Below, piece by piece: positions 36,601 through 44,693 of a stretch of 62,846 bases of DNA (the stretch's first letter is position 1; each line of letters starts with the position of its first letter). The notes below the pieces were generated by a model. That model ran no database searches and had not been told where the DNA came from. It was given only the letters and a program-made list of their open reading frames with translations. The position numbers and the translations under genes are program-made. The stretch spans positions 74,485 through 137,330 of the forward strand of contig DCIX01000038.1 in assembly GCA_002317135.1 (NCBI GenBank), read 5' to 3'. This DNA is from Bacteroidales bacterium UBA1715. GTDB lineage: Bacteria > Bacteroidota > Bacteroidia > Bacteroidales > UBA1715.

Positions 36601-38405
36601 CCGATACCAACATAGGCAGGGTTAGTCCAACTTGCAGCCACATTACCATTATATGGAGTATAATTAGATCCTAATTTATATGTAGCATGAACAGCATAGC
36701 CAGAACCATCATAGCCTGTAGATTCCATTTCCAATGGATTTTCTTTTCCTGTCAATGGAGTTATGGAACTCTTTGTACCTGGTTTTGCTGCAGAATTTTG
36801 GTCTGGAGTATCATTAAATGTAAACCAAATACCGCCCACATTATTAAACTCATTTCCATCTTCACAATCATCAAGGATAGTTTCACTACCATCAACCATA
36901 TTCAAGACTTCAATTTTAGAAAATGCTTCCAAGACTGCATCATCTGAAGACTTAATACTACCATTACCATTATAACTCAAAGTAACTGTTTGTCCAGGTT
37001 GTGGACCTGCAGACAATGTCAACACAACAGTCTTATCACTATTTGATTTTACACCACTAATAATACCCGATTGAGCAGTACCATTATAATATACTGTAAA
37101 ATTAGATCCAGAAGAAGTTCCCGAAGCCATTAGTTTCGACATGTTCAATGTAAGCTTATAGCCATCACTTTTATTTCCAGTAACCGCTGCTGAAGAAACA
37201 GAAGGAGGGAATACAAATCCTGAAGCACCAGGAGCCCAGAAGTTACCTGTCATCACAAACAATGTAATACAACGAATTGTTGTATTAAAGTACACATCTA
37301 CATCACCAAGACTAGCAACTGCAGCATAACATTTATTCAAACTGCTTTGTGCATCTTTCGATGTCATTGTTGGCAACGCCAATGTTGTGTATGAACCATT
37401 CACATACGAACCACTACCTGGGTTAGACACATTACGATTAGAGAAAGGACCTTTCAATTGGTTTTCGTATCCTTTTACGAAATTTATCAATTTTCCATTG
37501 ATATCTTTTGCACCGGCAGAGCAAGAAGAGCCATGCCACAAATAGTCAATAGCCATACGCCAAGGGTTACGACAAGCATCAGCGCCATAACCTTGCGCAC
37601 CAGAACCAGTATTACCACAAGTATTTTCCGTACCATTGTTATCACACCAGTTACTTACCAAACCTGACGTTGCATTTCTGTTAGCAATCAACACCTTATC
37701 AGAAGCCTCAACTGCAGTTTTACCCCAGAATGTACCATTGTCTGTATCAACTTTTGCAAACTCTGTATAATAACCAGGAGCAAAATAACTTGGGTTACGA
37801 CAAGTATTGGTATTACCCCACGCATCACCATTCAATGTTTGACCATCAGAGCCCATTTCTGTTCTCTTAATAGTTTGGATAAACGATTTTGCTGTTGCAC
37901 CGTATGATCCACCCCATTGTTCAGAAGCGATTACAAGCGACATAGCAACGTCAAGTTCGGCATCGGTAGCACCATTGGAACCAGAAACGCCGCTACAGCC
38001 GTTGATTTTCCAGTTCATGACACCATTGCCATTCGAGTTAGCCTTGTAATATGACCACAAACCATCAAACAAGTCTTTGTCATCGGCATACACAGAAAGC
38101 ACCATACCGTATGCAATACCTTCAGACACAGTAGAATAGCTATCATCGAATTTCACACGATAACCATTACTACATTTTTCTACATAGGCAGTCTTCCAAG
38201 CATTATAAGCTTCAGCTGCCTTTTGAGAACCACCATAGGTACCACCACTTGGCAAGTTCGTTGGCATAATACCGTAGTTATACTGCGTATTACTACCGAA
38301 TGGAACTGCACCACCACCAGTATTGATACCACCAGCAGCAAAAGCACCATTACATAACATAACACTCAAAATAAGAGTGAGAATGTTTACAAAATATTTT
38401 TTCAT
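30648..38405 (-). CDS. Giant secreted GH8 glycoside hydrolase with Big_2, CBM-like and sorting domains
   Basis: A 2585-residue secreted enzyme. Signal peptide 1-23 (MKKYFVNILT...). Residues ~25-395 are glycoside hydrolase family 8 (endo-beta-1,4-glucanase, xylanase or chitosanase): general acid Glu95 in STVSEGIAYGM, Asp148 in GATDAELDVA, likely base Asp276 in YGADACRNPWRMAIDYLW. A SwmB-like domain follows (~395-500), then a CBM11-like jelly roll (~505-715, ends DIWIDEVHILG) and 12 Big_2 Ig-like modules (~720-1735, each with a WSSSD...ATV...GVVT core). One FIVAR-like repeat precedes a second CBM11-like domain (ends KVWVDEVKILG); about six more FIVAR-like repeats follow. The last ~80 residues (AMYPNPCVNEITF...METKQ-type end) are a type IX secretion sorting domain. 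Likely a surface polysaccharide-degrading enzyme; the polymer is not determined. Confidence 0.92.
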   Translation of the reverse strand: MKKYFVNILTLILSVMLCNGAFAAGGINTGGGAVPFGSNTQYNYGIMPTNLPSGGTYGGSQKAAEAYNAWKTAYVEKCSNGYRVKFDDSYSTVSEGIAYGMVLSVYADDKDLFDGLWSYYKANSNGNGVMNWKINGCSGVSGSNGATDAELDVAMSLVIASEQWGGSYGATAKSFIQTIKRTEMGSDGQTLNGDAWGNTNTCRNPSYFAPGYYTEFAKVDTDNGTFWGKTAVEASDKVLIANRNATSGLVSNWCDNNGTENTCGNTGSGAQGYGADACRNPWRMAIDYLWHGSSCSAGAKDINGKLINFVKGYENQLKGPFSNRNVSNPGSGSYVNGSYTTLALPTMTSKDAQSSLNKCYAAVASLGDVDVYFNTTIRCITLFVMTGNFWAPGASGFVFPPSVSSAAVTGNKSDGYKLTLNMSKLMASGTSSGSNFTVYYNGTAQSGIISGVKSNSDKTVVLTLSAGPQPGQTVTLSYNGNGSIKSSDDAVLEAFSKIEVLNMVDGSETILDDCEDGNEFNNVGGIWFTFNDTPDQNSAAKPGTKSSITPLTGKENPLEMESTGYDGSGYAVHATYKLGSNYTPYNGNVAASWTNPAYVGIGTWVDDVETSSMDWSTGDGVTFWYKGPKCMFQVIISEVTDYCFHKFDVPACASWQKITVKWADLAQPTWGKAIDFSAKHVLKLQWQFSTDYEAAGTSGDIWIDEVHILGMPPVALTGLEISPVSDSDLADDDCAANIDPLKIPIASKAVGDTLYLETTPTPEDASYPVVFWSSSDEEVVKVDYKGRVIGVGYGEATITARAKMHQNVSTTYTVKVPAPAVKPTAIAFEETAYEVTVGETATIIPTFSPVGVTETGLTWTSSDNTKATVSSSGVVTGIAPGEVTITATSTAVSSVKKSVTVTIKDVAVTDVTVDESEVSIELGDSKVVTATVAPASVSQDVVVSSSDEDVATVSASGNTITISSVGVGSATITVKSKADETITTTIAVTVTGVAITDVTISGTETTVQVGKTISLTAAVAPASAAQTVTWTSSDDDVATVTGGVVTGVATGKVTIKATSTEDATKFDEYEVTVTAVPVATITITPATKTLSVGEDAQLTATVKPDNAGDKTVTWASSDVTIATVDAEGNVTAVKAGSCTISATANDGSAVVGECAVTVEDVLPTGITMATELGFTLGDAAQTLTPTIAPATATNKTVTWTSSDESVATVADGVVTPVGVGECTITATSVAAPTIKAECAVSVVASTVAVEGVSLDATATVYVGKTSTLAATITPANATNKAVTWSSSDETIATVDANGVVTGVKVGTATITVTTVDGSKTATCEVTVEHIAIETITVSEKTLSMSMESDPVQLEAAFTPAEATDNKITWSSSDDKVATVVNGVVTAVGIGTAEITAKNSNGTVSDVCTVTVSAISVTGVTVDKTTAEISVGGTVVVTATVAPENASDKTVIWSTSDDKVATVANGIVSGVSAGTVTITATTKDGAKTATCEVTVKANTIAVTGVTLSPAGSKTVAMNETLSFTATVAPSTATVKDVTWSSSDETVATVANGVVTLKQPGKTTITVTTVDGEFTATCEVTVTDILTTNIIIDNALSLTVGESSTIALTVLPAGASTTVEWSSDKPAVATVDNTGKVTAVSAGTAHITATSTDGTDITSEKCVVTVSNIAVTAVALNNSSAIVRLGGSAALTATVSPANATVQEVVWTSSKTDVATVKDGVVTAVSAGSTTITAASAEDAYIKATCSINVVDDALLSAEIATANATYASAKEGTNIGEYKAGSKTTLKTAIDAAQTVFDNASASQDEIDEAVSALKAAEKTFAKAINANETLIFNADMAQENMTYMATYWFSFDDNTASDDPKKCGSSVITPKSTEDEPFVMAEPGYNGTGKAAMMQYTLEGSKALGYSPFVGMGMNFADPAGVAFDMTSSTGISFWMKNDSPVYFEVELTTIADACDYYIYLPASSTWQQVELSWDDLAQYTWGKQVTWDLAQLTKCQWKVQEADGETGKVWVDEVKILGVALDLPEIVDYDALYTAIAEAQAAVDNAVVGTLEGNYPQSAVTTLTKAITTAEASLTAKTQVAVDNAVTALNKAIADFEKAAISVDRSTLETYIAQAEGYYDSAEEGYEDGMYLVGSKDILLDAIDAAKQVETSDAVSQKNIDAAATTLKKAIDTFLASKFDPSSINRTALESALADANAAAGSAVEGEGNGQYKAGAIATLQNAIDAAQATYDKSSANQQEIDNATSTLRAAIETFNKAKVTVNKSSLSLAITNANALYNAAVEGGNKGNYPAGSKATLMTAITTAQAVEANASASQSEVDAAKSALTKAVDAFKASMITVDKSQLVYQIGLANEALAKAEGNTGDGSGQYPAYAVATLSNAINYANEVNANSTDQTTVNGEVSVLIAAIANFERSKNPVVEVVDITELAQLISEADSLLDNTRNPSVNFLVYIELCTRKSNAKSEYEKETHVQSNVNTQARLLAEAIEAFKEAFANAGTETGIEDAEDVALAMYPNPCVNEITFTAGKEIKTIAIVSLAGATQFVANVEATEATLEVSNLKAGVYFAKIQYADNTVETKQFMKR

Positions 38406-38518
38406 AATCTTTTTATAGTTTACAATAAAATGTCGGTAAAATTACAAATAATTTCTATTCATATAGACAATTTTGTATAGAAAATCCCTAAATATCGGAA
38501 TTATAAACTTTAATATTG

Positions 38519-38846
38519 TTCTTTCTTGCTTCAGGTCAAGAAAGAACCAAAGAACCCCGCCGACCACCTGCTTCGCTACAAAAACCCATAACGCGCGCAG
38601 CTGAGTCGGGGAAAGTTCTACTTTATATGCTACTTAGGGATTATGGATGAAATAAATCGACTTCACGAATGAGCGTTAAGAAAAATGACGGAATGAAGCG
38701 TTAAAAAAGCTTGCTTTGCGGCGCCGGCTTTGTGCGTTGGCGCAAAGTCCCAAGATTTTTAGCGGAATGCAGTCATTTTTTAGCGAAGGCGTGGGTCGAT
38801 GGCGTTCTTTTGGTTACTTTTCTTTCGCTATTGAAAGAAAAGTAAC
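38519..38846. repeat. Hairpin-bounded, GC-richer intergenic element
   Basis: The 498-bp gap 38406-38903 has no gene. It holds a 328-bp block bounded by hairpins: TTCTTTCTTG (38519-38528) / CAAGAAAGAA (38537-38546), and a perfect 14-bp stem GTTACTTTTCTTTC (38813-38826) / GAAAGAAAAGTAAC (38833-38846). Inside are CTTTGTGCG/CGCAAAG and related inverted repeats. It is clearly richer in G+C than its surroundings. Similar GGTTACTTTTCTTTC...GAAAGAAAAGTAAC blocks are, to my memory, common repeats in Bacteroidetes genomes. No transposase is present; it may be a non-autonomous element or a structured RNA. Confidence 0.65.
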
Positions 38847-38903
38847 AAGACTATTCGGTATTGTTTTCGACTATTTGCAAGACGGAAGTATATAGTTCCG
38901 AAA

Positions 38904-40193
38904 TTATATTATCTCCAATATATATTGTGCGATTTTTTGTGAAGCACCTTTGCTTGCGTATAAGAAATCTTGATTTTTCTTTCCCGCATCTTTTCTAAAA
39001 GATTCGTCTTTAGCCAAGCGAGAAAGTATATCATAACATTCAGCTTCGTTAGAAACAGGAAAACCGCCTGCTTTTTCTTTCAATTGCATTGCTTCATACG
39101 AATTTACATGCTTTGGTCCATACACAACAGGATTTGCAAACGCCGATGGCTCTGCAACGTTATGTACGCCTGTAGAGAATGCTCCACCAACATAAGCAAA
39201 ATCAGTATTCTTATATAGTTTTGCAAGCATACCTATCGTATTGATAATTGCTACACGACAAGCGGTTTTTCCCGAATCTTTCTTTGAAAATTCAGAATAT
39301 CGTTCCGTCGCAATGCCTTCTGCGGCAAAAGTCTGTTCTATTGCTTGAATATGAGATTCATGTAATTCATGAGGAACAAGAAGTAATTGTAAATTATCGT
39401 TTTCTTTAAATACCCGTAGCAATGCAGGGAATAAATGTTTTTCATCAGCCGGCCACAAGCTACCACCGATAAACGTAACAGGAAGTGGATTTTCAAATAT
39501 CTCAACATCAGGTTGTTCCTTCACCGCTTCTGCCTTTGCTATAATCTGATCATAGCGAGCATCACCAACAACTTCCAATCTATCTTCAAAAGGATAGATA
39601 TTCAAGAAACGTTGTTTGTAATCTTCCGAAACAGGGAAGATATACGATATATATTTATAAAACAAACGATTAACAACAGCACCAAGTCCGCTATAGCGTT
39701 TTGAATCCTTAGCCAATTCTGCCGAACAAAGCAAAACAGGAACATGTGCCCAATGTGCGGCAAGCAAACTACCAGGCCAGATGTCATATTTTGACACAAC
39801 CCAAGCCTTCGGCTGTATTCTTTTGAAAAACAAATAGTTTGCAAAACAAACATCAAATGGTAAATATATTGCACAATCAACATCGTCTTTTTTTGCATGG
39901 TTCATTCCCGATGGCGAGAAGAACGAAGCAAGTATAACTATTTCAGGATGAGATTGTTTCAATGTTTTTATAATAGGAATAGACTGTTCCCATTCTCCAA
40001 CCGAGGCACTATGAAAAAATACGATGGTATCGTTTGCATGCTCTTTTGCAAATTGACGAATACGTTTTGGTTGGGTAAGTCTTCCTTTCAATCCATCACG
40101 CATTTTTGTATTAAAAATTGCGCCAATGCAAAAAACAGGAATGAATAGAAAAATGTAGCCTATCGTATAAATGAACAAGAATAAATAAACCAT
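38904..40193 (-). CDS. waaA: 3-deoxy-D-manno-octulosonic acid (Kdo) transferase
   Basis: WaaA adds Kdo to the lipid A precursor. The 429-residue GT30 enzyme has an N-terminal membrane anchor (MVYLFLFIYTIGYIFLFIPV), the active-site segment FFHSASVGEWEQSIPII, KYDIWPGSLLAA, FIGGSLWPADE and AYVGGAFSTGVHNVAEPSAFANPVVYGP. The ATG at 40193 is chosen because it gives the usual anchor; GTG 40253 or ATG 40241 would add up to 20 residues. It follows uvrC on the same strand and is probably cotranscribed. Mono- or bifunctionality cannot be told. Confidence 0.93.
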   Translation of the reverse strand: MVYLFLFIYTIGYIFLFIPVFCIGAIFNTKMRDGLKGRLTQPKRIRQFAKEHANDTIVFFHSASVGEWEQSIPIIKTLKQSHPEIVILASFFSPSGMNHAKKDDVDCAIYLPFDVCFANYLFFKRIQPKAWVVSKYDIWPGSLLAAHWAHVPVLLCSAELAKDSKRYSGLGAVVNRLFYKYISYIFPVSEDYKQRFLNIYPFEDRLEVVGDARYDQIIAKAEAVKEQPDVEIFENPLPVTFIGGSLWPADEKHLFPALLRVFKENDNLQLLLVPHELHESHIQAIEQTFAAEGIATERYSEFSKKDSGKTACRVAIINTIGMLAKLYKNTDFAYVGGAFSTGVHNVAEPSAFANPVVYGPKHVNSYEAMQLKEKAGGFPVSNEAECYDILSRLAKDESFRKDAGKKNQDFLYASKGASQKIAQYILEII

Positions 40194-40264
40194 AATACTT
40201 TTTAAAACATATAGAAACACTCTACAGAACATCTCTACCATGAAACATTTCACAAAAATAATCT

Positions 40265-42100
40265 TTATTTTACAAATGCAGACGTATCCTTGCCATCAAA
40301 ATACGAACGGATTTTCTTTGCCTTATCGGGACCAACAACTAACGACAATTCTTCTATTGAAGCAGATTTTATGGCAGAAATTGCCTTGAACTTTTTGAAT
40401 AACAACTCAACAGATTTGGGTCCTACTCCTTCTATATTTTCTAATTCCGAAGAAGTAAAATGACGCGAACGCTGATTTCTATGGAAGGTTATACCAAAAC
40501 GGTGAGCCTCGTCGCGCATGTGTTGGATTATTTTAAGCGTCTCACAGTTTCTACTTAAATATAAAGGTATAGGATCGTTTGGAAAATAGATTTCTTCCAA
40601 GCGTTTTGCCAAGCCAATCAATGGAACTTTTCCAAAAATCCCCATTTCCTTAAACACTTTCACTGCCGAGCTCAGTTGTCCCTTTCCGCCATCGACAATC
40701 ACCAACTTTGGGAGTTCCTGTCCTTCGTTCATAAGGCGAGTATAACGACGAGTAAGGATTTCTTCCATCGAAGCAAAATCGTCTGGCCCAACAACTGTCT
40801 TTATATTAAAATGGCGATAGTCACTCTTGCTTGGTTTTGCATTTTTAAAGACCACACACGATGCAACAGGAAACGCACCTTGAATATTCGAGTTATCGAA
40901 ACATTCCATGTGAGTCGGAAGTTCATCAAGTTGCAAATCACGACGCATCATTTCCAGAATTTTCTGCGTATGCAACTCTGGATCAAGACGTTTCATCTGC
41001 TTCAACTTTTCTACCTTATAGAGATGAGCATTTTGTTCCGACAATTTGAGTAGTTGCAACTTGTCTCCTCGTTGTGGAATATGGAATTCTACTCCATCAA
41101 GCTGAAAATCAGGTTCAAACGGAACGATTATTTCCTTTGCATCACTCTGAATATTTTGACGAATTTCCGTAATCGCTATTCCCAACAATTCTTCGGGAGT
41201 TTCATTCAATTGTTTCTTGATTTCCAATGTATGTAATTGAACAACAGCACCATTCACAATTTTCAAAAAATTAATGTAGGCAGAATCTGTGTCGTCCAAA
41301 ATGGAATAGACATCTATATTGTTGATACTAGGGCTCACAATTGTTGAATGACTTTGGTATCGTTCCAATTCCTCCAATTGTTCTTTTACCTCTCCAGCCT
41401 CTTCGTAACGCATTTCCGAGGCATACTTCAGCATTTTATTTTTAAGGATTCGAATTACCTCGCCAATATTACCCTTTAGAATATCCTTGATATCGGAAAT
41501 TGACTGTAGATATTCCGATTCAGACTGTCTTGCTACACAAGGAGCATTACAGTTTTTTATATGGTATTCCAGGCATGTATTGAATTTTCCTTTTGCTATA
41601 TCGCCCATGTTCAATGCCAACGAGCAAGTACGCGGTTTGTAGAGTTGCTTCACCATTGCGAGCAGATTTTTCGCCATTTTCACATTGGCATACGGACCAA
41701 AATACTGCGAACCATTTTTTACAAGATGACGAGTCATAAAAATCCGTGGAAACGGTTCGTTCTTTATGACAATCCATGGATACGTTTTGTCATCTTTCAG
41801 CAAAACATTATAACGAGGTTTGTACTTCTTAATTAGGTTATTTTCAAGCAATAACGCATCTTGTTCACTCGCAACGATAAAGTGTTTTATCGTAACAATT
41901 TTACTTACCAACACTCGCGTTTTGGGATGCGTTTGTTCTTTATTAAAATACGAAGACACACGGCGTTTTAAATTCTTCGCCTTACCAACATATATTAGTG
42001 TATCATTCTTGTCAAAGTACTGATACACACCAGGATTCGTTGGCAAGGTAGCCAATTGTTCCTTTATATGTTCGATTCGTTGTTCTTCTTTGGTTTTCAT
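40265..42100 (-). CDS. uvrC: UvrABC excision nuclease subunit C
   Basis: UvrC makes both incisions in nucleotide excision repair. The 611-residue protein has the GIY-YIG nuclease domain (GVYQYFDKNDTLIYVGKAKNLKRRVSSYF), a UVR segment (EMRYEEAGEVKEQLEEL), the RNase H-like C-terminal nuclease domain (ECFDNSNIQGAFPVASCVVF, IVDGGKGQLSSA), and terminal helix-hairpin-helix motifs (ENIEGVGPKSVELLFKKF). Confidence 0.95.
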   Translation of the reverse strand: MKTKEEQRIEHIKEQLATLPTNPGVYQYFDKNDTLIYVGKAKNLKRRVSSYFNKEQTHPKTRVLVSKIVTIKHFIVASEQDALLLENNLIKKYKPRYNVLLKDDKTYPWIVIKNEPFPRIFMTRHLVKNGSQYFGPYANVKMAKNLLAMVKQLYKPRTCSLALNMGDIAKGKFNTCLEYHIKNCNAPCVARQSESEYLQSISDIKDILKGNIGEVIRILKNKMLKYASEMRYEEAGEVKEQLEELERYQSHSTIVSPSINNIDVYSILDDTDSAYINFLKIVNGAVVQLHTLEIKKQLNETPEELLGIAITEIRQNIQSDAKEIIVPFEPDFQLDGVEFHIPQRGDKLQLLKLSEQNAHLYKVEKLKQMKRLDPELHTQKILEMMRRDLQLDELPTHMECFDNSNIQGAFPVASCVVFKNAKPSKSDYRHFNIKTVVGPDDFASMEEILTRRYTRLMNEGQELPKLVIVDGGKGQLSSAVKVFKEMGIFGKVPLIGLAKRLEEIYFPNDPIPLYLSRNCETLKIIQHMRDEAHRFGITFHRNQRSRHFTSSELENIEGVGPKSVELLFKKFKAISAIKSASIEELSLVVGPDKAKKIRSYFDGKDTSAFVK

Positions 42101-42115
42101 TCCACAAATGTAATG

Positions 42116-42206
42116 GACAATTGATAATAGACAATTGATAATTCAATTTTTATGACATATTTTTCTTTCTTACAACACGTAGAGACGGTGTGCACACCGT
42201 CTCTAC
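42116..42206. repeat. AATTGA string and perfect 28-bp palindrome
   Basis: 42116-42145 is an AATTGAT/ACAATTG string. 42179-42206 is a perfect palindrome, GTAGAGACGGTGTG followed by its exact reverse complement, of the GTAGRGRC family. They lie between divergent uvrC and parA, where no gene ends, so this copy is not simply a terminator. Confidence 0.75.
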
Positions 42207-42352
42207 AATTTAATGATTTAAATGCCGTATGGTTAGATTTATCAAATCTTCGCCGTCTTGTTAATAACTTTTTAACAATTCTATATCAATACGTTAGGGG
42301 CATTTACAGGTAGTGACAAGAATAATGCAGAAAAAGACGTCAATTTATTTTG

Positions 42353-42360
42353 TAATTTTG
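42353..42360 (+). promoter_or_regulatory. -7 box for parAB
   Basis: TAATTTTG is an exact TAnnTTTG match, 27 bases before the parA ATG. No clear -33 TTG is seen at the normal distance. Confidence 0.5.
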
Positions 42361-42387
42361 GGGTCTAATGTCAAAAGGTGAAAGACA

Positions 42388-43182
42388 ATGGGAAAAGTAA
42401 TTGCAGTAGCGAATCAAAAAGGTGGTGTAGGTAAAACAACCACAAGCATAAACTTGGGTGCAAGTCTTGCTGTGCTTGAATATTCAGTATTAATCGTAGA
42501 TTTCGATCCACAAGGAAACGCATCTACTGGTCTTGGTATAGATGTACAAGATAGAGAATTAAAGGATGTCTATCAGTGCATTATGGGAGATTGTACTCCA
42601 CAAGAAGCAATACAACCATACGCCGACGAAAGTCTTGCTAAGTTGCACATATTACCTGCAACAATAGACCTTGTAGGTGCAGAAATTGAACTTGCAAATA
42701 AGGAAGATAGAGATTCATACCTCAAGAAAATCATCGACCAAGTTCGCAACAATTACGACTTCATCATTATTGACTGTACGCCATCATTAGGTATATTGAC
42801 TTCGAATGCACTTACAGCTGCTGACTCAGTACTTTTGGCTATTCAATGTGAATATTTCGCTTTGGAAGGACTTTCTCAACTATTGAATACAATCCGTATT
42901 GTACAAGATAATTTGAATCCATCTCTTACTATCGAAGGATTCCTTATCACAATGTTCGACGTTCGTCTAAAACTTTCGACACAAGTTGTAGAAGAAGTTC
43001 AAAAGCATTTCCAAGATTTAAAATTCGAAACAATTATTCAACGAAATGTGAAGTTAGCCGAAGCACCAAGTTTTGGTAAACCAGTTATCGCATACGATGC
43101 TAATTCTGTAGGTGCAAGAAACTATATGAATTTGGCTCGAGAAATATTACTTAGAAACCACTTACCAGAAACAAAACAATAA
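42388..43182 (+). CDS. parA: Chromosome partitioning ATPase ParA (Soj)
   Basis: The 264-residue deviant Walker A ATPase begins MGKVIAVANQKGGVGKTTTSINLGASL and has VDFDPQGNASTGLG and IIDCTPSLGILTSNAL, typical of chromosomal Soj. With ParB and parS sites it segregates replication origins. Its stop overlaps the parB start (TAATG). Location usually marks the origin side of the chromosome; that is inference. Confidence 0.95.
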   Translation: MGKVIAVANQKGGVGKTTTSINLGASLAVLEYSVLIVDFDPQGNASTGLGIDVQDRELKDVYQCIMGDCTPQEAIQPYADESLAKLHILPATIDLVGAEIELANKEDRDSYLKKIIDQVRNNYDFIIIDCTPSLGILTSNALTAADSVLLAIQCEYFALEGLSQLLNTIRIVQDNLNPSLTIEGFLITMFDVRLKLSTQVVEEVQKHFQDLKFETIIQRNVKLAEAPSFGKPVIAYDANSVGARNYMNLAREILLRNHLPETKQ

Positions 43183-44051
43183 TGGCTACAGAAAAAAAAG
43201 CATTAGGTAAAGGATTAGACGCACTTCTTGGCAAACAAACTGTTACAGAGAAGGTTGCAAGTCGTCCTGGCGTTTTTGAACTAGAAATTTCAAAAATCGT
43301 TGCAAATCCTGACCAACCACGAAAAACCTTTGACGAAGCTGCTCTTCAAGATTTGGCTGCTTCAATCAAAGAATTGGGTATAATCCAACCAATAGCAATA
43401 CGCGAAAGCAAGACGACTGTTGGTTCATACGAAATTATCTCTGGTGAACGCCGTTTCCGTGCTTCGCAAATGGTAGGCTTAACAAAAATACCTGCATACC
43501 TTCGTAAAGCAGATGACGAAACAACTCTTGTAATGGCTTTGGTTGAAAATCTTCAACGCGAAGATTTGGATCCAATTGAAATTGCAACTACATATCAACG
43601 ACTTATTGAGGAAGGTAAACTTACTCAAGAAGAAATGGGTAAAAAAGTTGGGAAAAATCACGCAACAATTGCGAATTCTCTCCGTCTTTTAAAATTACCT
43701 CCAGAAATTCAAACTGGACTTATCAATGGCGTTATTTCCGAAGGTCACGCAAAAGCAATTCTTTCGTTAGATAACGAGGCGAAACAACGAGAACTATATA
43801 CAGAAATTGTTGACAAAGGTTTATCCGTTCGTGCTGCTGAGGAACTTTCTCGAAAAAAGAAAGACAGCAAAAAGGTGACAAAAACCTCTAAATCGTTGGA
43901 GCAAAAAGAAATGCAAGCAAAACTTTCCGAGAAACTTAAATCAAAAGTTTCCATAAATGTTACTCCGAAAGGAAGCGGAAAAATTTCTATTGCTTTCAAG
44001 AATGCACAAGGAATGAACGACCTTATCGCATTATTAGAGAAAATCTCGTAA
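43182..44051 (+). CDS. parB: Chromosome partitioning protein ParB
   Basis: The 289-residue protein starts with the ParA-stimulating KKALGKGLDALLG, then the CTPase/ParB-Srx domain (SKIVANPDQPRKTFDE, IISGERRFRASQMVGL), a helix-turn-helix region (LTQEEMGKKVGKNHATIANSLRLLKLP) and a C-terminal dimerisation domain. I did not find a convincing parS palindrome in the immediate neighbourhood. Confidence 0.95.
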   Translation: MATEKKALGKGLDALLGKQTVTEKVASRPGVFELEISKIVANPDQPRKTFDEAALQDLAASIKELGIIQPIAIRESKTTVGSYEIISGERRFRASQMVGLTKIPAYLRKADDETTLVMALVENLQREDLDPIEIATTYQRLIEEGKLTQEEMGKKVGKNHATIANSLRLLKLPPEIQTGLINGVISEGHAKAILSLDNEAKQRELYTEIVDKGLSVRAAEELSRKKKDSKKVTKTSKSLEQKEMQAKLSEKLKSKVSINVTPKGSGKISIAFKNAQGMNDLIALLEKIS

Positions 44052-44054
44052 CGA

Positions 44055-44693
44055 ATGCAGAAATCATTTCTCATCGCACTATTGTGTCTGCTTACATTGC
44101 ACATCTCGGCTCAACAAACCGACACAGAGGAGACACAGCCTTCAAACAGCAATGCTTCTATTGTCACAATAGAAGCACTACCTGTAGAAGATAGCGTTGC
44201 AGAGAAAAAACATTCACCAAAAACAGCCGCAATTCTTTCCACAGTATTGCCAGGAGCCGGACAAGTGTATAATGGTTCGTGGTGGAAAGCACCTATTATA
44301 TATGCAGGCTTTGCTGGCATTGGATATGGTTTATATTTTTATCAAGATTACTACAAGTCATTTAAGACTGCCTACAACAACTACAGAAATCCGTATTTAG
44401 CACAAGGATTAACGCCCCCAACCGATACGGTTCTTACCGTTCGCGGCGAGGAAGGCTACTCTCCTATCAATGTACAACAAGGGCGAGATTTTTACAGAAA
44501 ATACCGTGATTTATGCATATTCGGTATTGGTGCTTTATACATTCTCAATATTCTTGACGCATACGTCGAGGCACATTTGTTTGAATTTGACGTATCGGAC
44601 GACCTAACAATTCAATGGCAACCGACGTTGTATCCTGTATATTCGGCAAACACGAAATTTTCTTCGGGAATACGACTATCTATGCAATTTTAG
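44055..44693 (+). CDS. DUF5683 membrane protein
   Basis: The 212-residue protein has a signal peptide (MQKSFLIALLCLLTLHISAQ), a low-complexity linker, and a DUF5683 domain with KTAAILSTVLPGAGQVYNGSWWKAPIIYAGFAGIGYGLYFY and a second hydrophobic segment, IFGIGALYILNILDAYVEAHL. DUF5683 genes follow parB in many Bacteroidetes; function unknown. It starts 3 bases after parB, and its stop overlaps the convergent lpxH stop by 4 bp. Confidence 0.88.
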   Translation: MQKSFLIALLCLLTLHISAQQTDTEETQPSNSNASIVTIEALPVEDSVAEKKHSPKTAAILSTVLPGAGQVYNGSWWKAPIIYAGFAGIGYGLYFYQDYYKSFKTAYNNYRNPYLAQGLTPPTDTVLTVRGEEGYSPINVQQGRDFYRKYRDLCIFGIGALYILNILDAYVEAHLFEFDVSDDLTIQWQPTLYPVYSANTKFSSGIRLSMQF

